Source: Vibrio tritonius (GTDB lineage: Bacteria > Pseudomonadota > Gammaproteobacteria > Enterobacterales > Vibrionaceae). Taken from it: 64,000 nucleotides of DNA. The DNA lies in NCBI RefSeq assembly GCF_001547935.1, contig NZ_AP014635.1:744001-808000 (forward strand). Reading direction: 5' to 3'. The notes under the pieces are model-generated. The model was given only the letters and a program-made list of their open reading frames with translations, was not told the DNA's origin and did no database searches. This document shows, one piece after another, positions 55,456-62,536 of the stretch. Position 1 is the stretch's first letter; every line of letters starts with the position of its first letter. The position numbers and the translations under genes are program-made.

Positions 55456-56661
55456 ATGCTAAATAGAATCGCAAGCTTCCATAACTATCAAGCTGTACAG
55501 AATGACCTACGTCGTCAAGAAGTTAAGGTACACCATAACCAAGCACAATTGGCTTCGGGTAAAAAACTGCTCTCAGCAGCAGACAACCCATTGGCGACCC
55601 ATTACATCCAAAACGTAGCTCAACAAGAAGAGCAGATTCGTCAATATTTGGATGCAATTACTTTGGTTCGTAACCGCTTAGAGCATCAAGAAGTCTTGGT
55701 TTCTAATGCGGAAGATTATGCCGATGATGCCACGCGCAACGTCATGGAAATGATTAACGGTTCGTTATCACCCCAAGACCGTGATGCACATGCACGCGTT
55801 TTAGAAGAGATGGCAGATAACTTCCTTAACTTAGCCAACTCTCAAGACGAATCAGGCAACTATATTTTTTCGGGTACTAAGCCAAAGAATCAACCGTTTT
55901 TCCGTGATAACGAAGGCAACGTAAGTTATTCCGGAGATGACTACCAACGCAAAATGCGCATTTCAAACAGCTTAGAAATGCCGTTTAACACTCCTGGTAG
56001 CAAGTTGTTTATGGAGATTGATAACCCCTTTGGTGACTACGAGCCTGACTACCAGTTGCAAGAAGGTTCGGAACTATTGCTGGAAAGAGCAATAAACACC
56101 AATGCTAATGATGATTCGAACTACAAAGTGACGTTCGTGGACATGAACAATGGCAAGTTTGGCTATCAATTGGAACGTGATGGCAGTGTGGTGCAAGCCA
56201 GTGAATTTGATCCTAAAGAAGGGATTAAATATCAAACAGGTGATAACACGCTGACAATACAAGTGAAAGGGCAGGTGACCGCTGGCGATGAAATTAGCTT
56301 AACACCGCGTAAAACCTATAGCGTATTTGATAGCTTCCAAGATGCGATCAAATACTCCAAGGGGTCGGTGTCCGATGCTTCATCAACAGCCAAGTTGCAA
56401 CAGGCATCAGAAGAGCTGCATCACGCCTTTATTCACTTAAGTAAATCGAGAACCGATATCGGAGCTCGTTTGGATACCTTAGATATCCAAGAAGAACAGC
56501 ATCAAGATTTTAAACTCAGCTTGGCGAAATCTAAGAGTGAGTTTGAAGATTTGGATTATGCCGATGCCGTGATTGAATTTAATGAAAATTCACGTGCCTT
56601 GGAGGCATCACAAAAAGCATTCGGTAAAACCAAGGATTTAACTTTATTTAATTACATCTAA
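55456..56661 (+). CDS. flgL: Flagellar hook-associated protein 3 (FlgL)
   Basis: FlgL (HAP3) is the second hook-filament junction protein. The 401-residue product has the flagellin-like N-terminal helices (SGKKLLSAADNPLATHYIQNVAQQEEQIRQYLDAI, about 30-65, and RDAHARVLEEMADNFLNLANSQDESGNYIFSGTK, about 110-145). The C-terminal helix ends KAFGKTKDLTLFNYI. It is cotranscribed with flgK; the following 380 bases lead to flaA. Confidence 0.94.
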   Translation: MLNRIASFHNYQAVQNDLRRQEVKVHHNQAQLASGKKLLSAADNPLATHYIQNVAQQEEQIRQYLDAITLVRNRLEHQEVLVSNAEDYADDATRNVMEMINGSLSPQDRDAHARVLEEMADNFLNLANSQDESGNYIFSGTKPKNQPFFRDNEGNVSYSGDDYQRKMRISNSLEMPFNTPGSKLFMEIDNPFGDYEPDYQLQEGSELLLERAINTNANDDSNYKVTFVDMNNGKFGYQLERDGSVVQASEFDPKEGIKYQTGDNTLTIQVKGQVTAGDEISLTPRKTYSVFDSFQDAIKYSKGSVSDASSTAKLQQASEELHHAFIHLSKSRTDIGARLDTLDIQEEQHQDFKLSLAKSKSEFEDLDYADAVIEFNENSRALEASQKAFGKTKDLTLFNYI

Positions 56662-56716
56662 TCTTCAATGCCTTACGTGCTATGCCGTATGTGCGAGATG
56701 AGTTGTGGTGAAAAAT

Positions 56717-56732
56717 TGGCCTAATAGTTGCT
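56717..56732 (+). promoter_or_regulatory. Second sigma-54-like site upstream of flaA
   Basis: TGGCCTAATAGTTGCT has exact GG-N10-GC spacing with TGGC and TTGC halves, about 310 bases before flaA. It lacks the AC of TGGCAC. Confidence 0.4.
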
Positions 56733-56889
56733 CATAGTTAAATCAGATAGCCAAAGCGGCAATTAAGCGGCAACGCTTGTAGCCAGGAGGCGGTAATCTT
56801 AGAGCTTATGCATAAGGTTACACTTAATATTCCATGTAACTTATTGATTATAAAGTGTTTGTAAATTTTTTAATCAAAATTAATTAAGT

Positions 56890-56904
56890 TGGCACAGGAA
56901 TTGA
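56890..56904 (+). promoter_or_regulatory. Probable sigma-54 promoter of flaA
   Basis: TGGCACAGGAATTGA has a perfect TGGCAC -24 half and TTG at -12, but A replaces the usual C after TTG. The position, about 140 bases before the ATG, suits the long leader of flaA. Confidence 0.6.
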
Positions 56905-57004
56905 ATTAATCAGTTAAAGGGTGGAAACCCGATTAAACCGGCAGTGATGCAGGTTTAACCCAGTGATTCACGGTCATGCTTCCAATCAGAGTAAAGCTGA
57001 CCGC

Positions 57005-57022
57005 TTCGCAAGGGCTTGCGAA
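57005..57022 (+). repeat. Perfect hairpin next to the flaA ribosome site
   Basis: TTCGCAA and TTGCGAA flank GGGC, seven bases before the GACAGGAGAG ribosome site of flaA. It could affect translation of flaA or bind a regulator. Confidence 0.55.
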
Positions 57023-57041
57023 CTCGACAGGAGAGCAAACT

Positions 57042-58181
57042 ATGACCATTAACGTAAATACTAACGTATCGGCGATGACGGCCCAACGTTACTTGAATAA
57101 AGCGTCAAACGAGTTAAATACCTCAATGGAACGCTTGTCTTCAGGTAATCGCATCAACAGTGCAAAAGATGATGCGGCAGGTCTGCAAATTTCTAACCGT
57201 TTGAGCGCTCAGTCTCGTGGTCTAGAAGTCGCTATGCGTAACGCTAACGATGGTATTTCAATCGCACAAACTGCTGAAGGTGCGATGAATGAATCCACTA
57301 ATATTTTGCAGCGTATGCGCGATTTGGCTCTGCAATCTTCAAACGGTACTAACTCAGAATCAGAACGTAAAGCGCTGAATGAAGAGTCAGTAGCGCTGCA
57401 AGACGAGCTAAACCGTATTGCTGAAACCACCTCATTCGGTGGGCGTAAATTGCTTAACGGAACCTTTGGAGAGTCTGCTTTCCAAATCGGTTCAAGCTCT
57501 GGTGAGGCGATCATCGTTGGCTTAACGAGCATACGTGCAGATGACCAGCGCATGGGCGGTGTCAGTTATAAATCGGAACAAGGTAAAGACAAAAACTGGG
57601 GGGTGCCTCCTCAAGCTCGAGACCTTAAGTTCGAATACACCGATGGCGATGGAAAACCAGTGACTGTCGATATCAATGCCAAACCTGGTGATGATATTGA
57701 GGAACTTGCCACTTACATCAACGGTCAAACTGAAGGCGTTAAAGCCTCTGTAGACCAAGACGGTAAGCTGCAGCTATTCGTGCCGGAATCAGGGATCCGT
57801 GGAAACCTAAATATTTCTGGTGGCTTAGCGAGTGAGTTAGGACTTAATGGTGGTCCGGGTCTAAAAACAACAGTTCAAGATATTGATATCAGCACCGTCG
57901 GTGGTTCACAAAACGCGGTTGGCGTTTTGGATGCTGCACTGAAATATGTCGATTCGCAACGTGCTGATTTGGGTGCGAAGCAGAACCGTCTCGGTCACAG
58001 CATTAGTAACTTATCGAATATCCAAGAGAACGTAGAAGCCTCGAAGAGCCGCATCAAAGATACGGACTTTGCGAAAGAAACGACTCAATTGACCAAAGCA
58101 CAGATTCTGCAACAGGCAGGGACATCAATCCTTGCCCAAGCGAAACAGTTGCCAAGCGCTGCAATGCAACTATTGCAGTAG
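57042..58181 (+). CDS. flaA: Polar flagellin FlaA
   Basis: FlaA is a flagellin of the Vibrio polar filament and, in V. cholerae, the only one needed for motility. The ATG at 57042 has AGGAGAG eight bases upstream and gives 379 residues; the longer open frame upstream is leader sequence. The N-terminal D0/D1 region is [22 protein letters not shown] to about 140. A variable middle follows (about 165-275). The C-terminal D1/D0 ends [15 protein letters not shown]. The residues MTINVNTN and [17 protein letters not shown] resemble V. cholerae FlaA closely. A FlaC-type gene follows. Confidence 0.93.
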   Translation: MTINVNTNVSAMTAQRYLNKASNELNTSMERLSSGNRINSAKDDAAGLQISNRLSAQSRGLEVAMRNANDGISIAQTAEGAMNESTNILQRMRDLALQSSNGTNSESERKALNEESVALQDELNRIAETTSFGGRKLLNGTFGESAFQIGSSSGEAIIVGLTSIRADDQRMGGVSYKSEQGKDKNWGVPPQARDLKFEYTDGDGKPVTVDINAKPGDDIEELATYINGQTEGVKASVDQDGKLQLFVPESGIRGNLNISGGLASELGLNGGPGLKTTVQDIDISTVGGSQNAVGVLDAALKYVDSQRADLGAKQNRLGHSISNLSNIQENVEASKSRIKDTDFAKETTQLTKAQILQQAGTSILAQAKQLPSAAMQLLQ

Positions 58182-58371
58182 CTTTGGAAGCTTCACTAAT
58201 AAGCTCAGACGTGGGTATGTAGTGAGGCCTCTTTGGCAACGTATGATAACCGACTGGTATGAGGCTCTCTCAATCAAACCTGCCTCTAATCTGACGTCAT
58301 CATACGCCCCTGGTTAGCCAATAATGTGTTCATTTCTCTTGATCTCCACATTGGCGATGGCTACCACCAAT

Positions 58372-58407
58372 AGCCCCGGTTCTCTCAAAGGAAAAGGGGC
58401 TTTTCTT
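58372..58407 (+). terminator. Intrinsic terminator after flaA
   Basis: AGCCCC and GGGGCT pair around an 18-base loop and run into TTTCTTCTTTTT, 190 bases after the flaA stop. Confidence 0.7.
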
Positions 58408-58579
58408 CTTTTTATCCTTCTATTGCATCCCTTAGCTGCTGCTTATTTATACGAAATGTATTGCACCGGCAGTTAGCTGCATTTCTTTAATTTTTTTTGT
58501 GACTTCTGTTCAATTTTGTGGCGTTGTTCGCATTCCTATCTACTCCTTTCTCTTTTTTAACTATTTTCTCAGTTTTCAT

Positions 58580-58606
58580 TAAAGGAACGCTTAAGTGGGT
58601 CGTTAA
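58580..58606 (+). promoter_or_regulatory. Sigma-28 promoter of flaC
   Basis: TAAAGGAA is followed after 11 bases by GTCGTTAA, matching the FliA pattern (TAAA-N15-GCCGATAA) at six of eight -10 positions. It is about 90 bases before the flaC ATG. Confidence 0.65.
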
Positions 58607-58627
58607 CAGAGATAACTTTGAGAGAAC

Positions 58628-58652
58628 TACTGGTTTTCCGAGACGTCGGAAA
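58628..58652 (+). repeat. Hairpin in the flaC leader
   Basis: GGTTTTCCGA and TCGGAAACC pair (one bulged T) around a GACG loop in the 5' leader of flaC. GGA-containing segments near the start could be CsrA sites; this is a guess. Confidence 0.45.
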
Positions 58653-58698
58653 CCGCACGGGAGTTCCGCTTGCCGGAAAATCAATAGGAGGCACCACA

Positions 58699-59835
58699 AT
58701 GGCGGTTAATGTTAATACCAACGTGTCAGCGATGACTGCACAACGTTACCTGAACAGCGCAAGTAATGCTCAACAAGCATCTATGGAGCGTTTGTCTTCA
58801 GGTTACAGAATCAACAGCGCTAAAGATGATGCGGCTGGTCTTCAAATCTCTAACCGATTGAATGTCCAAAGCCGTGGTCTTGATGTTGCTGTACGTAACG
58901 CAAATGATGGTATCTCCATTGCGCAGACTGCTGAAGGCGCAATGAAAGAAACAACCAACATTCTTCAACGTATGCGTGACTTGTCCCTACAATCGTCTAA
59001 CGGTTCAAACTCTAAGTCTGACCGTCAAGCGATTCAGGAAGAAGTAACGGCTTTGAATGACGAATTGAACCGTGTAGCGGAAACCACTTCATTTGGTGGT
59101 AACAAGCTACTTAACGGTACGTTCCAAACTAAAGCGTTTCAAATCGGCGCAGATAACGGCGAAGCTGTTAACCTAAGCCTTAAAGATATGCGTAGCGACA
59201 ACAGAATGATGGGTGGTACCGGATATGTTGCAGCTGAAGCAAAAGGTAAAGATTGGGGCGTAAAACAAGGCTCTAACGATCTAAGTATTACCTTAAAAGA
59301 TAAATCAACAGGTCAAGACCAAACGATCAACATCAAAGCAAAAGAAGGCGATGATATTGAAGAGTTGGCTACTTACATCAACGGCCAAACCGATATGGTG
59401 AAAGCGTCTGTTGATGAAGACGGTAAACTGCAAATGTTTACTGACAACAACAAAGTCGATGGTCCTGTCACATTCGGTGGTAGCCTTGCTGGTGAACTGA
59501 ATATGGGTCCTGGTAAAGCTGAAACAGTTAATGACATCGACGTTACTTCGGTTGGTGGTGCTCAACAAGCTGTTGCAGTTGTCGACTCAGCGTTGAAATT
59601 TGTTGATAGTCACCGTGCGGAACTTGGTGCATTCCAAAACCGTTTCGGTCACGCGATCAGTAACTTAGAAAACATTAACGAAAATGTGAATGCTTCTAAG
59701 AGCCGTATCAAAGATACAGACTTTGCGAAAGAGACTACCGCTCTTACGAAATCGCAAATTCTATCTCAAGCTTCAAGCTCTGTTTTGGCGCAAGCTAAAC
59801 AGGCTCCTCAAGCAGCGTTGGCTCTACTGGGTTAA
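58699..59835 (+). CDS. flaC: Polar flagellin FlaC
   Basis: FlaC is an accessory flagellin of the Vibrio polar filament. The ATG at 58699, with AGGAGG seven bases upstream, gives 378 residues; the open frame continues upstream only through leader sequence. The protein begins [20 protein letters not shown] and keeps the D0/D1 ends shared with FlaA ([42 protein letters not shown]). Its own middle (about 165-270) differs. The MAVNVNTN start and GFGHAIS-like [16 protein letters not shown] stretch match V. cholerae FlaC. Regulation by FliA is likely from the sigma-28 promoter. Confidence 0.93.
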   Translation: MAVNVNTNVSAMTAQRYLNSASNAQQASMERLSSGYRINSAKDDAAGLQISNRLNVQSRGLDVAVRNANDGISIAQTAEGAMKETTNILQRMRDLSLQSSNGSNSKSDRQAIQEEVTALNDELNRVAETTSFGGNKLLNGTFQTKAFQIGADNGEAVNLSLKDMRSDNRMMGGTGYVAAEAKGKDWGVKQGSNDLSITLKDKSTGQDQTINIKAKEGDDIEELATYINGQTDMVKASVDEDGKLQMFTDNNKVDGPVTFGGSLAGELNMGPGKAETVNDIDVTSVGGAQQAVAVVDSALKFVDSHRAELGAFQNRFGHAISNLENINENVNASKSRIKDTDFAKETTALTKSQILSQASSSVLAQAKQAPQAALALLG

Positions 59836-59858
59836 TCCCTTTACGATGACCAATATGC

Positions 59859-59886
59859 AAAAATCCAGCTTCGGCTGGATTTTTTC
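59859..59886 (+). terminator. Intrinsic terminator after flaC
   Basis: AAAAATCCAGC and GCTGGATTTTT form a stem with the stable TTCG tetraloop, followed by TTTTTT. Confidence 0.92.
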
Positions 59887-60238
59887 TATCTTGCCCAAAG
59901 AAAACAGTCTTGGTTTCTCCAATCCTAACTTCTTATCTACTGAAATCTAATCCCAATAACAGTTGTTATCTGATCATTCTAGCTGGTCATTACGTTCAAG
60001 TTTAAAGCTCACCTAAGCGATTGTGTGACATGATTTTTTCGGTCATGCCTACTTGCATAGATTTAAGGTTGAAACGGCTAGAAGTACTTATACGGCGCAA
60101 TCATCATATATGGTTTAACAGCCTGTGTAAGAGGCTCGCTGAAACAGTATCTTGAAGTTACTTGGGTATAGCGGCATTGGGGATTCAAAAAGTATTGGAG
60201 ATTTAAATAGGGGATTGGACAAAAAGTGAAATGCCAGA
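59887..60238. other. Gene-free stretch between flaC and the tRNA array
   Basis: No coding frame is supported. Apart from the dispersed repeat copy at 60139-60170 and the tRNA-operon terminator at its right end, I see nothing in it. Confidence 0.6.
60139..60170. repeat. Copy of the dispersed intergenic repeat
   Basis: Its inverse complement (TATACCCAAGTAACTTCAAG, then ATACTGTTTCAG) is nearly identical to 20684-20712 and shares its ends with 32304-32358. Confidence 0.6.
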
Positions 60239-60266
60239 TAAAACAAAACCCAGCATTGCTGGGTTT
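60239..60266 (-). terminator. Terminator of the tRNA operon
   Basis: On the minus strand AAACCCAGC and GCTGGGTTT pair around AAT, then TTGTTTTATC. It lies nine bases after the last tRNA. Confidence 0.8.
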
Positions 60267-60274
60267 GTTTATTA

Positions 60275-60359
60275 TGGTGCGGAAGGGGAGACTTGAACTC
60301 CCACACCTTGCGGCGCCAGAACCTAAATCTGGTGCGTCTACCAATTTCGCCACTTCCGC
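60275..60359 (-). tRNA. tRNA-Leu (anticodon TAG), copy 1
   Basis: 85 bases with encoded CCA, acceptor GCGGAAG/CTTCCGC, anticodon loop TTTAGGT (TAG), long class II variable arm. Last gene of the array in transcription order. Confidence 0.97.
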
Positions 60360-60408
60360 ATGTTTGTAGATAACTCGACTGGATAGATATCGAATCATCG
60401 TTGTAATA

Positions 60409-60483
60409 TGGCAGGTCTACCTGGATTCGAACCAGGGAATGGCGGCATCAAAAGCCGCTGCCTTACCGCTTGGCGATAGACCT
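60409..60483 (-). tRNA. tRNA-Gln (anticodon TTG), copy 1
   Basis: 75 bases with encoded CCA, acceptor AGGTCTA/TAGACCT, anticodon stem GCGGC/GCCGC with loop TTTTGAT (TTG). Confidence 0.97.
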
Positions 60484-60512
60484 ACAGCTGATAGTTTTCA
60501 CTATCAAAATAA

Positions 60513-60597
60513 TGGTGCGGAAGGGGAGACTTGAACTCCCACACCTTGCGGCGCCAGAACCTAAATCTGGTGCGTCTACCAATTTCGCCACTTCCGC
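60513..60597 (-). tRNA. tRNA-Leu (anticodon TAG), copy 2
   Basis: 85 bases, identical in sequence to the copy at 60275-60359. Confidence 0.97.
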
Positions 60598-60652
60598 AAC
60601 TTGTTCTATAGATAACTCGACTTGGATAGACTATCGAATCATCGTTGTAATA

Positions 60653-60727
60653 TGGCAGGTCTACCTGGATTCGAACCAGGGAATGGCGGCATCAAAAGCC
60701 GCTGCCTTACCGCTTGGCGATAGACCT
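60653..60727 (-). tRNA. tRNA-Gln (anticodon TTG), copy 2
   Basis: 75 bases, identical to the copy at 60409-60483. Confidence 0.97.
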
Positions 60728-60755
60728 ACAGCTGATAGCTTACGCTATCTAAATA

Positions 60756-60840
60756 TGGTGCGGAAAGGGAGACTTGAACTCCCACACCTTGCGGCGCCAG
60801 AACCTAAATCTGGTGCGTCTACCAATTTCGCCATTTCCGC
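60756..60840 (-). tRNA. tRNA-Leu (anticodon TAG), copy 3, A7-U66 variant
   Basis: 85 bases. The seventh acceptor pair is A-U (GCGGAAA/TTTCCGC) in place of the G-C of the main copies, a compensated change that keeps the stem intact. Confidence 0.96.
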
Positions 60841-60884
60841 ATGTTTTGCTGATCACCCGATACACTATCGAGCCATCTAAATAA

Positions 60885-60958
60885 TGGCAGGTCTACCTGG
60901 ATTCGAACCAGGGATGACGGAATCAGAATCCGTTGCCTTACCGCTTGGCGATAGACCT
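60885..60958 (-). tRNA. tRNA-Gln (anticodon CTG)
   Basis: 74 bases with encoded CCA. Acceptor as in tRNA-Gln(TTG); anticodon stem ACGGA/TCCGT with loop TTCTGAT (CTG). The only CTG glutamine tRNA of the array. Confidence 0.96.
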
Positions 60959-60982
60959 GCTACACAGTCACTTGAAGCACTT

Positions 60983-61069
60983 TGGTGCGGAGAGAGGGAC
61001 TTGAACCCTCACGTCCGTTAGGACACTAGCACCTGAAGCTAGCGCGTCTACCAATTCCGCCATCACCGC
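60983..61069 (-). tRNA. tRNA-Leu (anticodon CAG)
   Basis: 87 bases with encoded CCA. Anticodon stem CTAGC/GCTAG with loop TTCAGGT (CAG). The acceptor stem GCGGTGA/TCTCCGC has one T-T mismatch at the fifth pair; all other stems are intact, so I keep it as functional. Confidence 0.93.
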
Positions 61070-61100
61070 GAAGTTGGGTCAAGTGATTGTAATGGTATTA

Positions 61101-61177
61101 TGGTGGCTACGACGGGATTCGAACCTGTGACCCCATCATTATGAGTGATGTGCTCTAACCAACTGAGCTACGTAGCC
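61101..61177 (-). tRNA. tRNA-Met (anticodon CAT), elongator, copy 1
   Basis: 77 bases with encoded CCA, acceptor GGCTACG/CGTAGCC, anticodon loop CTCATAA (CAT). The acceptor lacks the C1-A72 mismatch of initiator tRNA, so it is elongator Met, as in E. coli metT. Confidence 0.95.
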
Positions 61178-61187
61178 ATCTAAATTA

Positions 61188-61272
61188 TGGTGCGGAAGGG
61201 GAGACTTGAACTCCCACACCTTGCGGCGCCAGAACCTAAATCTGGTGCGTCTACCAATTTCGCCACTTCCGC
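61188..61272 (-). tRNA. tRNA-Leu (anticodon TAG), copy 4
   Basis: 85 bases, identical to 60275-60359 within the duplicated block. Confidence 0.97.
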
Positions 61273-61321
61273 ATGTTTGTAGATAACTCGACTGGATAGA
61301 TATCGAATCATCGTTGTAATA

Positions 61322-61396
61322 TGGCAGGTCTACCTGGATTCGAACCAGGGAATGGCGGCATCAAAAGCCGCTGCCTTACCGCTTGGCGATAGACCT
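61322..61396 (-). tRNA. tRNA-Gln (anticodon TTG), copy 3
   Basis: 75 bases, identical to 60409-60483 within the duplicated block. Confidence 0.97.
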
Positions 61397-61425
61397 ACAG
61401 CTGATAGTTTTCACTATCAAAATAA

Positions 61426-61510
61426 TGGTGCGGAAGGGGAGACTTGAACTCCCACACCTTGCGGCGCCAGAACCTAAATCTGGTGCGTCTACCAATTTCG
61501 CCACTTCCGC
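61426..61510 (-). tRNA. tRNA-Leu (anticodon TAG), copy 5
   Basis: 85 bases, identical to 60513-60597 within the duplicated block. Confidence 0.97.
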
Positions 61511-61565
61511 AACTTGTTCTATAGATAACTCGACTTGGATAGACTATCGAATCATCGTTGTAATA

Positions 61566-61640
61566 TGGCAGGTCTACCTGGATTCGAACCAGGGAATGGC
61601 GGCATCAAAAGCCGCTGCCTTACCGCTTGGCGATAGACCT
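61566..61640 (-). tRNA. tRNA-Gln (anticodon TTG), copy 4
   Basis: 75 bases, identical to 60653-60727 within the duplicated block. Confidence 0.97.
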
Positions 61641-61668
61641 ACAGCTGATAGCTTACGCTATCTAAATA

Positions 61669-61753
61669 TGGTGCGGAAAGGGAGACTTGAACTCCCACAC
61701 CTTGCGGCGCCAGAACCTAAATCTGGTGCGTCTACCAATTTCGCCATTTCCGC
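61669..61753 (-). tRNA. tRNA-Leu (anticodon TAG), copy 6, A7-U66 variant
   Basis: 85 bases, identical to the variant copy at 60756-60840. Confidence 0.96.
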
Positions 61754-61792
61754 ATGTTTTCCTAAAAGCTCTATTTAAAAGCGCTTAGGAAA

Positions 61793-61869
61793 TGGTGGCT
61801 ACAACGGGATTCGAACCTGTGACCCCATCATTATGAGTGATGTGCTCTAACCAGCTGAGCTATGTAGCC
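61793..61869 (-). tRNA. tRNA-Met (anticodon CAT), elongator, copy 2
   Basis: 77 bases with encoded CCA. The seventh acceptor pair is A-U (GGCTACA/TGTAGCC) where copy 1 has G-C, and the D loop has CTGG for TTGG. Confidence 0.95.
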
Positions 61870-61949
61870 ATGTTTTTAGAGCGAGACAATATAATACAAT
61901 CTTACTCTAAGTTCCAATACTTTTTATGCATTGAAATACAACAAATAAG

Positions 61950-62024
61950 TGGCAGGTCTACCTGGATTCGAACCAGGGAATGGCGGCATCAAAAGCCGCT
62001 GCCTTACCGCTTGGCGATAGACCT
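61950..62024 (-). tRNA. tRNA-Gln (anticodon TTG), copy 5
   Basis: 75 bases, same sequence as the other TTG copies. It is preceded in transcription by Leu-TAG copy 7 and followed by a long 80-base spacer before Met copy 2. Confidence 0.96.
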
Positions 62025-62054
62025 ACAGCCGATAGCTTTCGCTATCTAAAATAA

Positions 62055-62139
62055 TGGTGCGGAAGGGGAGACTTGAACTCCCACACCTTGCGGCGCCAGA
62101 ACCTAAATCTGGTGCGTCTACCAATTTCGCCACTTCCGC
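62055..62139 (-). tRNA. tRNA-Leu (anticodon TAG), copy 7
   Basis: 85 bases, same sequence as copy 1. Second gene of the operon in transcription order. Confidence 0.97.
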
Positions 62140-62178
62140 ATTATTTCCTAAAAGCTCTATTCAAAAGCGTTTAGGAAA

Positions 62179-62255
62179 TGGTGGCTACAACGGGATTCGA
62201 ACCTGTGACCCCATCATTATGAGTGATGTGCTCTAACCAGCTGAGCTATGTAGCC
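62179..62255 (-). tRNA. tRNA-Met (anticodon CAT), elongator, copy 3
   Basis: 77 bases, same as copy 2 (A7-U66 form). First gene of the operon, 56 bases after the -10 element. Confidence 0.95.
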
Positions 62256-62310
62256 ATTTCCAAATTGTTGCTCTCGCTGCTAAGTTGCCTTGTCGTTGAG
62301 AACGGAGCGC

Positions 62311-62339
62311 ATTATGCGGATATGACTGGAGAGCGTCAA
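62311..62339 (-). promoter_or_regulatory. Promoter of the 17-gene tRNA operon
   Basis: On the minus strand TTGACG (-35) and CATAAT (-10) are separated by exactly 17 bases and followed by a GC-rich discriminator (GCGCTCCG), the hallmark of stringently controlled tRNA promoters. Confidence 0.8.
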
Positions 62340-62484
62340 TAGTTTTTTTGAATAAATTCCCCAAAAATGACCGTTCGTGTTTTTTTTAAGCAAAGAGGCG
62401 TGTTTGTGATCAAAAACTGCTAATAAAACAACAGATTCATTTGGCTTGCTTCTTGTCTTTTTTGATACTTTCTTTGTGTTAAAA

Positions 62485-62514
62485 ATAAAAAAGCCAACCG
62501 GCAGGTTGGCTTTT
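62485..62514 (-). terminator. Intrinsic terminator after ychF
   Basis: On the minus strand GCCAACC and GGTTGGC pair around TGCC and run into TTTTTTATTTTT. Confidence 0.87.
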
Positions 62515-62536
62515 AAACAATTAGATTGGGTATGAA

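Larger units (their letters stand above)
56662..57041 (+). other. flgL-flaA intergenic region with promoters and a structured leader
   Basis: No open reading frame is supported. It holds two sigma-54-like sites (56717-56732 and 56890-56904) and, downstream of the second, a leader with three stems: GGGT/ACCC at 56919-56930, TTAAACC/GGTTTAA at 56933-56958, and TTCGCAA/TTGCGAA at 57005-57022, the last just before the ribosome site. No clear flgKL terminator is visible. Confidence 0.7.
58182..58698 (+). other. flaA-flaC intergenic region
   Basis: No coding frame is supported in this 517-base stretch. It holds a structured 190-base 3' part after flaA (distant CGTATGAT/ATCATACG arms at about 58240 and 58298), the terminator at 58372-58407, the flaC sigma-28 promoter at 58580-58606 and a hairpin leader (58628-58652). 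Confidence 0.6.
60271..60847. repeat. 577-bp exact direct repeat, copy 1
   Basis: By direct reading this block (three Leu-TAG and two Gln-TTG tRNAs plus their spacers) is identical to 61184-61760, 913 bases away, spacers included. Both ends diverge abruptly, which marks a recent segmental duplication. Confidence 0.85.
61184..61760. repeat. 577-bp exact direct repeat, copy 2
   Basis: Identical to 60271-60847. Between the two copies lie Gln-CTG, Leu-CAG and Met, so the duplication is not strictly tandem. Confidence 0.85.

Noticed and set aside
60470..62236. Plus-strand open frames running through the tRNA array (about 60-136 residues, all with a KGRLELPHLAAPEPKSG segment)
   Set aside because: They are antisense readings of tRNA-Leu and tRNA-Gln genes, a well-known source of false protein annotations.
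60271..62255. Regularly repeated units that look at first like a CRISPR array
   Set aside because: The repeated units fold as complete tRNA genes with CCA ends and anticodons; the spacers are themselves repeated and no cas genes are present.
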